Source of the DNA: Streptomyces sp. NRRL WC-3626
GTDB taxonomy: Bacteria; Actinomycetota; Actinomycetes; Streptomycetales; Streptomycetaceae
Direction of reading: 5' to 3'
NCBI RefSeq assembly: GCF_000718785.1
Contig: NZ_JOCA01000026.1
Span: 1 to 64,000, forward strand
DNA: 64,000 nt
Under the pieces are notes generated by a model that was not told the DNA's origin, did not search any database, and worked only from the letters and a program-made list of their open reading frames with translations. Positions 33,803 through 40,633 of the stretch are shown here, piece by piece (the first letter of the stretch is position 1; each line of letters starts with the position of its first letter). A program made the translations under genes and the position numbers.

Positions 33803-35296
33803 TCAGACCTTCTCGGCGACCCGCTCCCCGGGAGCGGGCCGGTCCTCGGCCGGTGTTTCGGGCGCCGCGTCGAGCTCCGTGAGCATGGCCTTGGTGAAGC
33901 CGAACCAGTAGGTGGCGAGGAAGCCCGCCACGTAGCCGACGAGCAGTCCGGCGGCGTAGACGGCGATCGTCCGCCCCGGACCGTGGTTGCCGTCGAGGAG
34001 CGGGAAGAGCGCCCAGCCGGAGGGGCCGATCGCGGTCGAACCGACGTCCGTGCCCAGCTGGTTGAAGAGTCCGACGAACGCGCCGCCGAAGGCACCGCCC
34101 GCGCAGGCGGTGATGAAGGGACGCCCCAGGGGCAGCGACACACCGTAGATGAGGGGCTCGCCGACGCCGAGGAATCCGGGCCAGAGCGCGGACTTGATGG
34201 TGGTCCGGATCGAGGTGTTGCGCGGCAGCCGGAGGTAGATCGCGATCGCCGCGCCGACCTGGCCCGCGCCCGCCATCGCGAGGATGGGCAGCAGGACGGT
34301 GAAGCCGGCGCCTTCGATGAGGGTGGTGTGGATGGGGATCAGGGCCTGGTGCAGGCCCAGCATGACCAGCGGCAGGAAGAGGCCCCCGAGGAGGAAGCCC
34401 GCGCCCGCGCCGCCGTGCGACAGCAGCCAGTCGGCGGCGTCACCGATCCAGGCGGACACCTCACCGGCGAGGAACATCAGCCCGAACAGGGTCGCCAGTC
34501 CGGCCACGAGCACGGTGACCGTGGGGGTCACCAGGACGTCGAGGGCCTCGGGCACCCGGCGCCGGCACCACTTCTCCACGTACACGGCGAGCCAGGCGGC
34601 ACCCAGGGCGCCGAGCACACCGCCCTGGCCGGGTGAGAGCTGCTGCCCGAACGCCTCCACCTTGGCCACTCCGGCGTAGACGACGATCGACGCGACGGCG
34701 CCGCCCAGGATGGGCGTACCGCCGAACTCCTTGGCGGTGTTGTAGCCGACGAAGACGGCGATCAGTGCCATGAACCCGGAGGCCACGGCGGCCAGGGCGG
34801 GGGTGATGCCCGGCAGCCAGTGCAGGTTGATCAGCAGGCCGTTCAGGCCGGCGATGATGCCGCAGCCGATGAGCGCGGGGATCAGCGGCACGAAGATGTT
34901 CGCGATCCGGCGCAGGAACAGCTTGAACGGGGTGGCGTTCCTCGCCTTGCGTTCGGCCCTGAGCGCCGCTCCCTGCGCGGCGAGCGCCTCGGCCGTCACG
35001 GGGTCGTCCCCGCGGTCGGGGGCGGCCCCGGCCCGCCCCGCCTCGACCAGGGCCTCGAACTCGGGGGTCACCCGGGCGACCGTGCCCGGGCCCAGCACGA
35101 TCTGGTAGGTGTCGTCCTCGACCACCCCCATGACCGCGGGAAGTGCCTTGAGCGGCTCGTCCTGTACGAGGGACCGGTCGCGCAGTCCCAGCCGCAGCCG
35201 GGTCATGCAGTGGGCCACCGACGTCACGTTCCGCGCGCCCCCGACCAGGGGCAGGATGGCGGCTGCGGTGGCGTGGTGCTTGTTCTCTTCGCTCAT
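33803..35296 (-). CDS. PTS transporter EIIBC (sucrose/MurNAc-type, no EIIA)
   Basis: 497 residues. The N-terminal EIIB domain (residues 1-~85) has the phosphorylated Cys in VTSVAHCMTRLRLGL. The C-terminal EIIC (from ~110) has about ten helices with the GEPLIYGVSLPLGRPF substrate motif. The layout B-C without A is that of the glucose-superfamily transporters for N-acetylmuramate, sucrose and trehalose, which borrow EIIA. The specificity is not readable; MurNAc is one option. No cytosolic sugar enzyme is adjacent. An AT-rich dyad (GCTGAAA...TTTCAGC) lies upstream. It has no TGTCACA promoter and appears as a foreign unit inside the redox island. Confidence 0.9.
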   Translation of the reverse strand: MSEENKHHATAAAILPLVGGARNVTSVAHCMTRLRLGLRDRSLVQDEPLKALPAVMGVVEDDTYQIVLGPGTVARVTPEFEALVEAGRAGAAPDRGDDPVTAEALAAQGAALRAERKARNATPFKLFLRRIANIFVPLIPALIGCGIIAGLNGLLINLHWLPGITPALAAVASGFMALIAVFVGYNTAKEFGGTPILGGAVASIVVYAGVAKVEAFGQQLSPGQGGVLGALGAAWLAVYVEKWCRRRVPEALDVLVTPTVTVLVAGLATLFGLMFLAGEVSAWIGDAADWLLSHGGAGAGFLLGGLFLPLVMLGLHQALIPIHTTLIEGAGFTVLLPILAMAGAGQVGAAIAIYLRLPRNTSIRTTIKSALWPGFLGVGEPLIYGVSLPLGRPFITACAGGAFGGAFVGLFNQLGTDVGSTAIGPSGWALFPLLDGNHGPGRTIAVYAAGLLVGYVAGFLATYWFGFTKAMLTELDAAPETPAEDRPAPGERVAEKV

Positions 35297-35385
35297 GGTG
35301 CGGTCATGCCTTGCTGTGAGAGTGCGGCTGGTGCGTCAGGCAGCTGCGGCTTTCGAGGCACGGGGGTCATGCCCCTCCCGTCGTC

Positions 35386-35433
35386 GAAATTTTCTTTCCG
35401 ATGTGCTGTTCGATGCTGAAAGATATTTTCAGC
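35386..35433. promoter_or_regulatory. AT-rich dyads upstream of the PTS gene
   Basis: GCTGAAA-GATAT-TTTCAGC (35415-35433) is a 7-5-7 perfect inverted repeat. GAAA-T-TTTC (35386-35394) is a related shorter one. Both stand out in a GC-rich genome, in the 349-nt gap between PTS and AhpD-like genes. They resemble operators of RpiR-type sugar regulators. No regulator gene is adjacent. Confidence 0.4.
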
Positions 35434-35575
35434 GCCTCCCGGGCGTCAAGGGCCCGAAAGGACCGGCGGCTCACGGCCGTCGCGGCGCGGCCTGCCCCGC
35501 GGCCGCTCACCGTTCGCCACCGTGTCGACCTGTCCGCACTCCACGCACGATGTGGCGCAGGTCACATTGCGTGCC

Positions 35576-35603
35576 TGTCACGGATGAGAGCCCCCTCCCG
35601 GTC
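35576..35603 (+). promoter_or_regulatory. Variant ECF41-like promoter of the AhpD-like gene
   Basis: TGTCACG (35576-35582), 17 nt, GGTC (35600-35603). One base differs in the -35 box and the spacer is one longer than in the other sites. It ends about 42 nt before the ATG. Carboxymuconolactone decarboxylases are typical ECF41 targets. Confidence 0.5.
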
Positions 35604-35645
35604 ATCAGGGTGTAACCGCACTACGGAGGACGGACGGATTCCACC

Positions 35646-36119
35646 ATGGACGCTCGCATCAACTTCTTCGGCAACGCGCTCGCCGGCAAGGTGCTCAAGC
35701 ACATCAACTCCGCGAACAAGGCGGTGCACGACTCGACGCTGCCGGTCGCGACCCAGGAACTGGTGAAGATCCGTGCCAGCCAGATCAACGGCTGCGGCTT
35801 CTGCACCGACATGCACACCAAGGACGCCACCGCCGAGGGCGAGACCCAGCAGCGCCTCAACCTGGTGGCCGTCTGGCGCGAGGCCAAGGTCTTCACCGAG
35901 GCCGAGCGCGCCGCCCTGGAGCTGGCCGAGCAGGGCACGCGCATCGCGGACGCCGCCGGTGGTGTCACGGACGAGGCCTGGGCGAACGCCGCGAAGCACT
36001 ACGACGAGGACCAGCTCGCCGCACTGATCTCGCTGATCGCGATCATCAACGCCTACAACCGCGTCAACGTCATCAACCAGCAGCCCGCCGGGGACTACCA
36101 GCCCGGCCAGTTCGGCTGA
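35646..36119 (+). CDS. Carboxymuconolactone decarboxylase/AhpD-like protein
   Basis: 157 residues, all alpha. The redox centre is SQINGCGFCTDMHTKDA: CxxC plus His, as in AhpD. FTEAERAALELAEQGTRIAD follows. AhpD-like proteins pass electrons from lipoyl groups to peroxidases or reduce peroxides weakly themselves. This one belongs to the carboxymuconolactone decarboxylase class that is most often paired with ECF41 sigma factors. The ATG follows GGAGGACGGACGG. A strong hairpin follows 62 nt after the stop. The lipoyl connection to AceE and Ohr in the same island is suggestive only. Confidence 0.9.
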   Translation: MDARINFFGNALAGKVLKHINSANKAVHDSTLPVATQELVKIRASQINGCGFCTDMHTKDATAEGETQQRLNLVAVWREAKVFTEAERAALELAEQGTRIADAAGGVTDEAWANAAKHYDEDQLAALISLIAIINAYNRVNVINQQPAGDYQPGQFG

Positions 36120-36180
36120 GGCACCCCGCGGGCCACGGCCGGGGCGGCGGGTACGTGGGCGCCGCCCCAGGCGTGACACA

Positions 36181-36223
36181 CGGATGCCGGCGTTCCGCCG
36201 TGGGGGCGGAACGCCGGCATCCG
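36181..36223 (+). terminator. 19-bp terminator after the AhpD-like gene
   Basis: A perfect 19-bp stem (CGGATGCCGGCGTTCCGCC and its complement at 36205-36223) with a GTGGG loop. It separates the AhpD-like gene from the first cupin gene. Confidence 0.8.
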
Positions 36224-36294
36224 TGCGCCGTGGCCGTGCCCTCGCGCGACCGTCGAAGAGCACACACCCCTGGCACACGAGAGGAAGGACGCAC

Positions 36295-36786
36295 ATGTCG
36301 TACTACCCGGAGCAGGTGTACTGGGGAGACAGCGGCGAGGTCAGCGCGGTCTACCGCCCGGTCGGCACGCCACCCGACATCGGTGAGAGCGGTACCGGCA
36401 AGGACGCCCTGCACTATCTGGCGACCACGGCCACCACACGGGGCGAGTTCGGCCTGTACCGGGTCGAGATGCGCCCGAAGGCGGGCGGTCCCAGGACCCA
36501 CTTCCACAAGACGATCTCGGAGTCCTTCTACATCCTCGAGGGCACGGTCCGGCTGTTCGACGGCGAGCGCTGGGTCGACGCGGAGAAGGGCGACTTCCTG
36601 CACGTTCCGCAGGGCGGGCTGCACGCCTTCCGCAACGACTCGGACGCACCGGCCGACATGCTGTTGCTGTTCACTCCGGGCGCGCCGCGCGAGGAGTACT
36701 TCGAGCAGGTGTCACAGCTGGCGGACGCCTCCGAGGAGGAACGCGCCAGGTTCTTCGACAAGCACGACTCGTACTTCGTGGACTGA
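36295..36786 (+). CDS. Cupin-domain protein
   Basis: 163 residues. The cupin core contains THFHKTISESFYILEGTVRLFDGERWVDAEKGDFLHVPQGGLHAFRNDSD. Motif 1 is incomplete (HxH, Glu), and motif 2 supplies Pro-Gly-Gly and His, enough for one metal site. A C-terminal helix (EEYFEQVSQLADASEEERARFFDKHDSYF) follows. Such single cupins can be dioxygenases, isomerases or small-molecule sensors. No specific function is claimed. The ATG at 36295 follows GAGAGGAAGGA; a longer start inside the terminator is rejected. No TGTCACA promoter was found. It is convergent with a second cupin gene across a very long hairpin. Confidence 0.8.
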   Translation: MSYYPEQVYWGDSGEVSAVYRPVGTPPDIGESGTGKDALHYLATTATTRGEFGLYRVEMRPKAGGPRTHFHKTISESFYILEGTVRLFDGERWVDAEKGDFLHVPQGGLHAFRNDSDAPADMLLLFTPGAPREEYFEQVSQLADASEEERARFFDKHDSYFVD

Positions 36787-36877
36787 GCGCGGGCGAGGGG
36801 TGGCACAGGCGAGGGCCCGTCCGGTCCCCGTCGCCGCCGGGCCGGTCCACGGCAAAGGCCAGGTCCTGCCTCCGGCG

Positions 36878-36925
36878 GTCCGGCCCCGTCCCCTCCTCCC
36901 ACGGGAGGAGGGGACGGGGCCGGAC
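36878..36925. terminator. 23-bp bidirectional terminator between convergent cupin genes
   Basis: Arms 36878-36900 and 36903-36925 are perfectly complementary (GTCCGGCCCCGTCCCCTCCT then CCC on the left) with only two unpaired bases between. GGTTTCT follows on the plus strand. It is the longest hairpin in the window. The remaining gap 36787-36877 holds nothing recognisable. Confidence 0.85.
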
Positions 36926-36946
36926 GGTTTCTGGGCGGGCCGGGGC

Positions 36947-37396
36947 TCAGGCGGTGGGGCGCGGGGCGCGCAGATGGGCCCGCTGTGCCAGTTCGTCCTC
37001 GTCGACGAGTTCGAGCATGGGCTTGCCCGGCGCGCACATCATCGTCACCACGAACCGGGTGCGCGCGTCGGTGAGCGCGTTGCCGTCCTGGTAGTGGATG
37101 ACGTCGCCGCCGGGCTCCCAGAAGGTCCCGCCGGCTTCGACGACGCGCTCGGGCTCACCCTCGAGTTCGAAGCGGACGGCGCCCTCGACGACGTAGCCGA
37201 ACGCCGGGCCCGAGTGGCGGTGCGCAGGGGTGCCGGGGTCGCCGGGCTCCCACTCCACCTCGATGGTCATCGCCGACGCGCCCTCGGGGACGGTGATCGG
37301 CGAGGCGTCCTGGATCATCCGGGCCGCCTTCATCCAGCTCGCCTGCTCGCCGTGCCCGTCGGCCCCGTGCACATGTCCTGCGTGGTTGTCCGACAC
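36947..37396 (-). CDS. Cupin-domain protein, small
   Basis: 149 residues. TIEVEWEPGDPGTPAHRHSGPAFGYVVEGAVRFELEG is cupin motif 1 (HRH...Glu) and FWEPGGDVIHYQDGN motif 2 with the last His, so a full metal-binding set is present. The His-rich N-terminus (SDNHAGHVHGADGHG) may bind metal. Cupins of this size often act as quercetinase-like or anti-sigma ChrR-like sensors; no fixed role can be given. The GTG start follows GGAAGGTG. The ECF41-like promoter (37499-37473) lies about 75 nt upstream. It is divergent from the flavohemoglobin gene. Confidence 0.82.
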   Translation of the reverse strand: MSDNHAGHVHGADGHGEQASWMKAARMIQDASPITVPEGASAMTIEVEWEPGDPGTPAHRHSGPAFGYVVEGAVRFELEGEPERVVEAGGTFWEPGGDVIHYQDGNALTDARTRFVVTMMCAPGKPMLELVDEDELAQRAHLRAPRPTA

Positions 37397-37472
37397 TGTG
37401 TCGCACCTTCCGTAGGTCTGCCGTTCCAGGGGGCGGTCACACTGTCGCGCCCCCTGACTGTCTCTCAGTGAT

Positions 37473-37499
37473 GACCGGTCACGGCACGGATCTGTGACG
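37473..37499 (-). promoter_or_regulatory. ECF41-like promoter of the small cupin gene
   Basis: Minus-strand CGTCACA (37499-37493), 16 nt, GGTC (37476-37473). The first base of the -35 box differs, as at 28401. Confidence 0.65.
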
Positions 37500-37559
37500 C
37501 GGCCGCCCGGCGTCTCGTGGCGGTCCCCGCGGAGGAGTCGCGTAGATCACACTCTCTTA

Positions 37560-37582
37560 AATAGGAATCTGGAATGCCAATT
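37560..37582. promoter_or_regulatory. Candidate NsrR-type operator upstream of the flavohemoglobin gene
   Basis: AATAGGAATCT-G-GAATGCCAATT is an imperfect 11-1-11 inverted repeat (7 of 11 positions symmetric) in an AT-rich patch 62 nt before the ATG. The layout resembles the sites bound by the nitric-oxide sensor NsrR before hmpA genes in Streptomyces. The comparison is from memory. Confidence 0.45.
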
Positions 37583-37644
37583 AACTAGCATGCTGGTGCG
37601 CGCAGTTCCACGAAGCACACCAGTGCCCATGAAGGAGCCAGAAG

Positions 37645-38847
37645 ATGCTCTCCGCCCAGTCGGTCCCGGTCGTCGAAGCCACGCTGCCCGCCGTAGGGGC
37701 CTCCCTCGGCAGCATCACCGAGCTGTTCTACCGCCGGATGTTCGAGGAGCGCCCGGATTTGCTGCGTACCCTCTTCAACCGCGCGAACCAGGCCAGCGGC
37801 GCCCAGCGCGAGGCCCTCGCCGGGGCCGTCGCGGCCTTCGCCACCACGCTGGTGGAGCGGCCCGGGGAGCGGCCCGACGCCGTCCTCGGGCGCATCGCCC
37901 ACAAGCACGCCTCGCTGGGCATCACCGCCGACCAGTACACGCTCGTCGGCCGGCATCTGTTGGGCGCCGTCGGCGAGGTGCTCGGGGACGCGGTGACGCC
38001 CCGAGTGGCCGCCGCCTGGGACGAGGTGTACTGGCTCATGGCCAACGCGCTGATCGCCATGGAGGCCCGGCTGTACGCCGGGGCGGGGGTCGAGGACGGG
38101 GCCGTCTGGCGGGACATGGAGATAGCCGACCGGATCGAGGAGTCGGTCGACGCGGCCTCCTTCGAACTGCGCCGGCCCGACGGCGACCCCACCGAGCCGT
38201 TCACGCCGGGCCAGTACGTCAGTGTCCAGGTCGAGCTGCCCGACGGGGCGAAGCAGATACGCCAGTACAGCCTCTCCTCCGCTCCGGGCCGCAAGACCTG
38301 GCGCGTCACCGTGAAGCGGGAGCGCTCCGCCGACGGCCGGGCGCCCGAGGGCGAGGTGTCGACCTGGCTGCACGCGAACGCCCGCCCGGGCGACCTCGTC
38401 AAGGTCTCCCTGCCCTTCGGCGACCTGGTGCTCCCCGAGGGCGACAGCCCGCTGCTGCTCGCCTCCGCCGGCATCGGCGTCACCCCCATGCTGTCGATGC
38501 TGGACCATCTGGTCGAGACCGCGGCCGGGCGGCACGTCACCGTCCTGCACGCCGACCGCTCCCCCGCCCACCACGCCCACCGCCTGGAGATGGAGGAGCT
38601 CGTCGGCCGCCTGCCGAACTCCGCGCTGCACGTGTGGTACGAGACCCCCGGGGAGCCCCTGACGCCCCAGGTGTACGAGGGCCGGGCCGACGTGACCCGG
38701 CTGACGCTGCACGAGGGCGTCAGCGCGTTCCTGTGCGGCCCGCTGCCCTTCATGCAGGGCGTCCGCGGTGATCTGCTCGCCCAGGGAGTCGGCCCGAAGG
38801 ACATCCACTACGAGGTGTTCGGCCCCGACCTCTGGCTCAGCAAGTAG
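37645..38847 (+). CDS. hmp: Flavohemoglobin (nitric oxide dioxygenase)
   Basis: 400 residues in three domains: globin (~1-135; FYRRMFEERPDLLRTLFNRANQ and the proximal His in IAHKHASLGI), FAD domain (~150-255; IRQYSLSSAP, the RxYSxS motif) and NAD domain (~260-400; LLLASAGIGVTPMLSML and FLCGPLPFMQGVR). It turns nitric oxide plus oxygen into nitrate with NAD(P)H. ATG follows AAGGAGCCAGAAG. It is divergent from the cupin gene, and its promoter region holds an AT-rich dyad instead of the TGTCACA element, so control by a nitric-oxide sensor is likely. A strong terminator follows. Confidence 0.92.
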   Translation: MLSAQSVPVVEATLPAVGASLGSITELFYRRMFEERPDLLRTLFNRANQASGAQREALAGAVAAFATTLVERPGERPDAVLGRIAHKHASLGITADQYTLVGRHLLGAVGEVLGDAVTPRVAAAWDEVYWLMANALIAMEARLYAGAGVEDGAVWRDMEIADRIEESVDAASFELRRPDGDPTEPFTPGQYVSVQVELPDGAKQIRQYSLSSAPGRKTWRVTVKRERSADGRAPEGEVSTWLHANARPGDLVKVSLPFGDLVLPEGDSPLLLASAGIGVTPMLSMLDHLVETAAGRHVTVLHADRSPAHHAHRLEMEELVGRLPNSALHVWYETPGEPLTPQVYEGRADVTRLTLHEGVSAFLCGPLPFMQGVRGDLLAQGVGPKDIHYEVFGPDLWLSK

Positions 38848-38859
38848 CACGGCGCACGA

Positions 38860-38890
38860 CGCGACGGCAGGCGGCCCGCCTGCCGTCGCG
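38860..38890 (+). terminator. Terminator of the flavohemoglobin gene
   Basis: A 14-bp perfect stem (CGCGACGGCAGGCG / CGCCTGCCGTCGCG) with a 3-nt loop starts 13 nt after the stop, followed by TTCGCGTTTCCCGTCTT. Confidence 0.8.
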
Positions 38891-38905
38891 TTCGCGTTTC
38901 CCGTC

Positions 38906-38933
38906 TTGCCGTCCGGAACAGTGGTACTAACAT
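38906..38933 (+). promoter_or_regulatory. Candidate housekeeping-type promoter of the third epimerase gene
   Basis: TTGCCG (38906-38911), 16 nt, TAACAT (38928-38933). It resembles a HrdB promoter. The ECF41-like element carried by the two other epimerase copies is absent. Confidence 0.4.
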
Positions 38934-38985
38934 GTTGCCCTGAGAGCGGTGCACACTATGCCGCACCTTCGCGGAAGGGCACGTC

Positions 38986-39731
38986 ATGAAGATCGCAGTC
39001 TTCGGCGGTACCGGCCTGATCGGGTCGAAGGTCGTCGGGAAGCTCAACGCCGCCGGGCACGAAGCGGTGCCGCACTCGCAGTCCACCGGGGTGAACGTGC
39101 TCACCGGTGAAGGGCTGGAGGAGGCCGCCGCCGGGGCCGACGTGATCGTCAACCTGACGAACTCCCCCACCTTCGACGAGGCCTCGCCCGCCTTCTTCCG
39201 TACGTCCATGGAGAAGCTGCTGGCCGCCGCCGAGAAGGCCGGGGCGGGGCACTTCGTCATCCTCTCCATCGTCGGAGTGGACCGGGTGCCGCTGGACTAC
39301 TACCGGGCGAAGACGCTCCAGGAGGAGCTGCTGGCCGCCGGACCGGTGCCGTACTCCATCGTGCGTGCCACGCAGTTCATGGAGTTCGTGGACGCCATCC
39401 TGTCCTGGACCACCGAAGGTGACACCGTTCGCCTGCCCGGCACGCCGGTGCAGGTCATCGCCGCCGAGGACGTGGCGGACGCGGTCGCCGAGGTCGCCGC
39501 GGGCGCCCCGCTGGGGGGCATCCGCGACATCGCCGGACCCGAGGTCCTCCCGCTCGACGACTGGGCCGGATCACGTTGGCGGCCCGCGGCGACGGTCACA
39601 CGGTCGTCAGGGACGACGACGCGGGAATGTTCGGTGTCGTCCCCGGCGACGTCCTCGTCGCCGGGGAGGACGCCCGCCTCGCCCCCACCCGTTACGCCGA
39701 CTGGATGGCCGCCCACCAGGGCCGGAGCTGA
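38986..39731 (+). pseudogene. NmrA/SDR-type epimerase-like gene with a frameshift (third copy)
   Basis: The first ~194 codons match the copies at 19142 and 28474: VFGGTGLIGSKVVGKLNAAGHEAV, YYRAKTLQEELLAAGPVPYSIVRATQFMEFV, DIAGPEVLPLDDWA. After codon GCC at 39565-39567 this frame becomes Ser/Thr/Pro-rich and runs to 39795. A shift of one base after 39567 restores the family ending (TLAARGDGHTVVRDD...GDVLVAGEDARLAPTRYADWMAAHQGRS) to a TGA at 39729-39731. One base therefore seems lost. It is either a real frameshift mutation or a sequencing error. If real, the protein loses its last ~50 residues but keeps the NAD(P) fold. Confidence 0.75.
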
Positions 39732-39810
39732 CGCGGCCCCCGGCGCTCGGAACGGTGCCGATGCCCTGGGCGATATGATGTGGTGGGACGGTTGAGGACG
39801 AGAGGAACAC

Positions 39811-40344
39811 ATGGTTTCCGGAACCCGCGCGGTGCACAACATCGAGGTCACCGCTGAAAGCCTTCAGGAGGACCTCGACCGCCTGGAGGCGCAGAAGCAG
39901 GCCCTGGAGAGGGAACTCGCCGCCGTCGTGGCCCACTTGGGCTCCGTCCAGCGGGCGCTCAGCGCCCTCCAGGTCCTGATGCGCGACCCGTCGGCCGGTC
40001 CGGCGGCCACCGCCCCGGCGGCAGAGCCGCAACAGACGCCTGCGCCCCGGACGGACGCGCCCCCGGAGGTCACGGCGAGGACCCCGGCCCAGGTCCGCCG
40101 CACCTCCGCCGCCGACGCGGACGCCGAGGGGCAGAAGAAGTACGGCCGTCTCACCGAGCAGATCCTCGACTATTTCGCCACCGTGGGGGACACCGACGTA
40201 CGGGCCCGTGACGTGGCCGCGGCCCTCGGCCGGGACACCGACAGCGGAACCATCAACGCGGTCCGCAGCACCCTCGACCGGCTCGTCGGAACGTCGCGTA
40301 TCCGGCGCAGCGGGCGTGGCCTGTACCGCGCCAAGCGTTCCTAG
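39811..40344 (+). CDS. Coiled-coil plus winged-helix regulatory protein
   Basis: 177 residues. Residues ~10-55 (VTAESLQEDLDRLEAQKQALERELAAVVAHLGSVQRALSAL) form a heptad coiled coil. A Pro/Ala/Thr linker follows to ~110. Residues ~115-177 (YGRLTEQILDYFATVGDTDVRARDVAAALGRDTDSGTINAVRSTLDRLVGTSRIRRSGRGLYR) read as a winged helix-turn-helix with basic wing. It is conserved in streptomycetes as far as I recall, without a known role. The start ATG follows GACGAGAGGAACAC. It begins 79 nt after the restored end of the frameshifted epimerase, without a terminator between, and may be co-transcribed. Two long hairpins follow. Confidence 0.72.
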   Translation: MVSGTRAVHNIEVTAESLQEDLDRLEAQKQALERELAAVVAHLGSVQRALSALQVLMRDPSAGPAATAPAAEPQQTPAPRTDAPPEVTARTPAQVRRTSAADADAEGQKKYGRLTEQILDYFATVGDTDVRARDVAAALGRDTDSGTINAVRSTLDRLVGTSRIRRSGRGLYRAKRS

Positions 40345-40357
40345 ATCCTCTTCCCGC

Positions 40358-40401
40358 GGTTCCGGGCCCGCCTGAACGGGGGTCAGGGCGGGCCCGGAAC
40401 C
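40358..40401 (+). terminator. First of two tandem hairpins
   Basis: A perfect 15-bp stem (GGTTCCGGGCCCGCC / GGCGGGCCCGGAACC) with a 14-nt loop, 13 nt after the stop of the coiled-coil regulator. Confidence 0.75.
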
Positions 40402-40406
40402 GGCCC

Positions 40407-40455
40407 CGTTCCCGGCACCGTGCACGGGGGATCGTGCAACACGGTGCCGGGAACG
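40407..40455. terminator. Second tandem hairpin
   Basis: A perfect 16-bp stem (CGTTCCCGGCACCGTG / CACGGTGCCGGGAACG) around a 17-nt loop that itself contains GCAC/GTGC. It lies between convergent genes. The following stretch to 40633 holds only the orphan promoter-like site. Confidence 0.7.
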
Positions 40456-40501
40456 TTGTGATCAGCGTATCAAAACTTCTCCATGAACATGTGATGGTGA
40501 G

Positions 40502-40529
40502 CGTCACACTGTCTGGAACATGCGGTGTC
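40502..40529 (+). promoter_or_regulatory. Orphan ECF41-like site pointing into the enoyl-CoA hydratase gene
   Basis: CGTCACA (40502-40508), 17 nt, TGTC (40526-40529). No plus-strand gene follows, so a transcript from here would be antisense to the 3' end of the hydratase gene, or the site is a chance match. The long spacer is shared with the AhpD-like site. Confidence 0.3.
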
Positions 40530-40633
40530 GGACGACGCACCTTCTGGGAGGTGTGAGCGCCGGGCCCGGTACCGGCTCCTCCGGCGGGCGGACGTCGGCC
40601 TTCGCCGTCCGCCCGCCGAGCGGGTCGTCGCGG

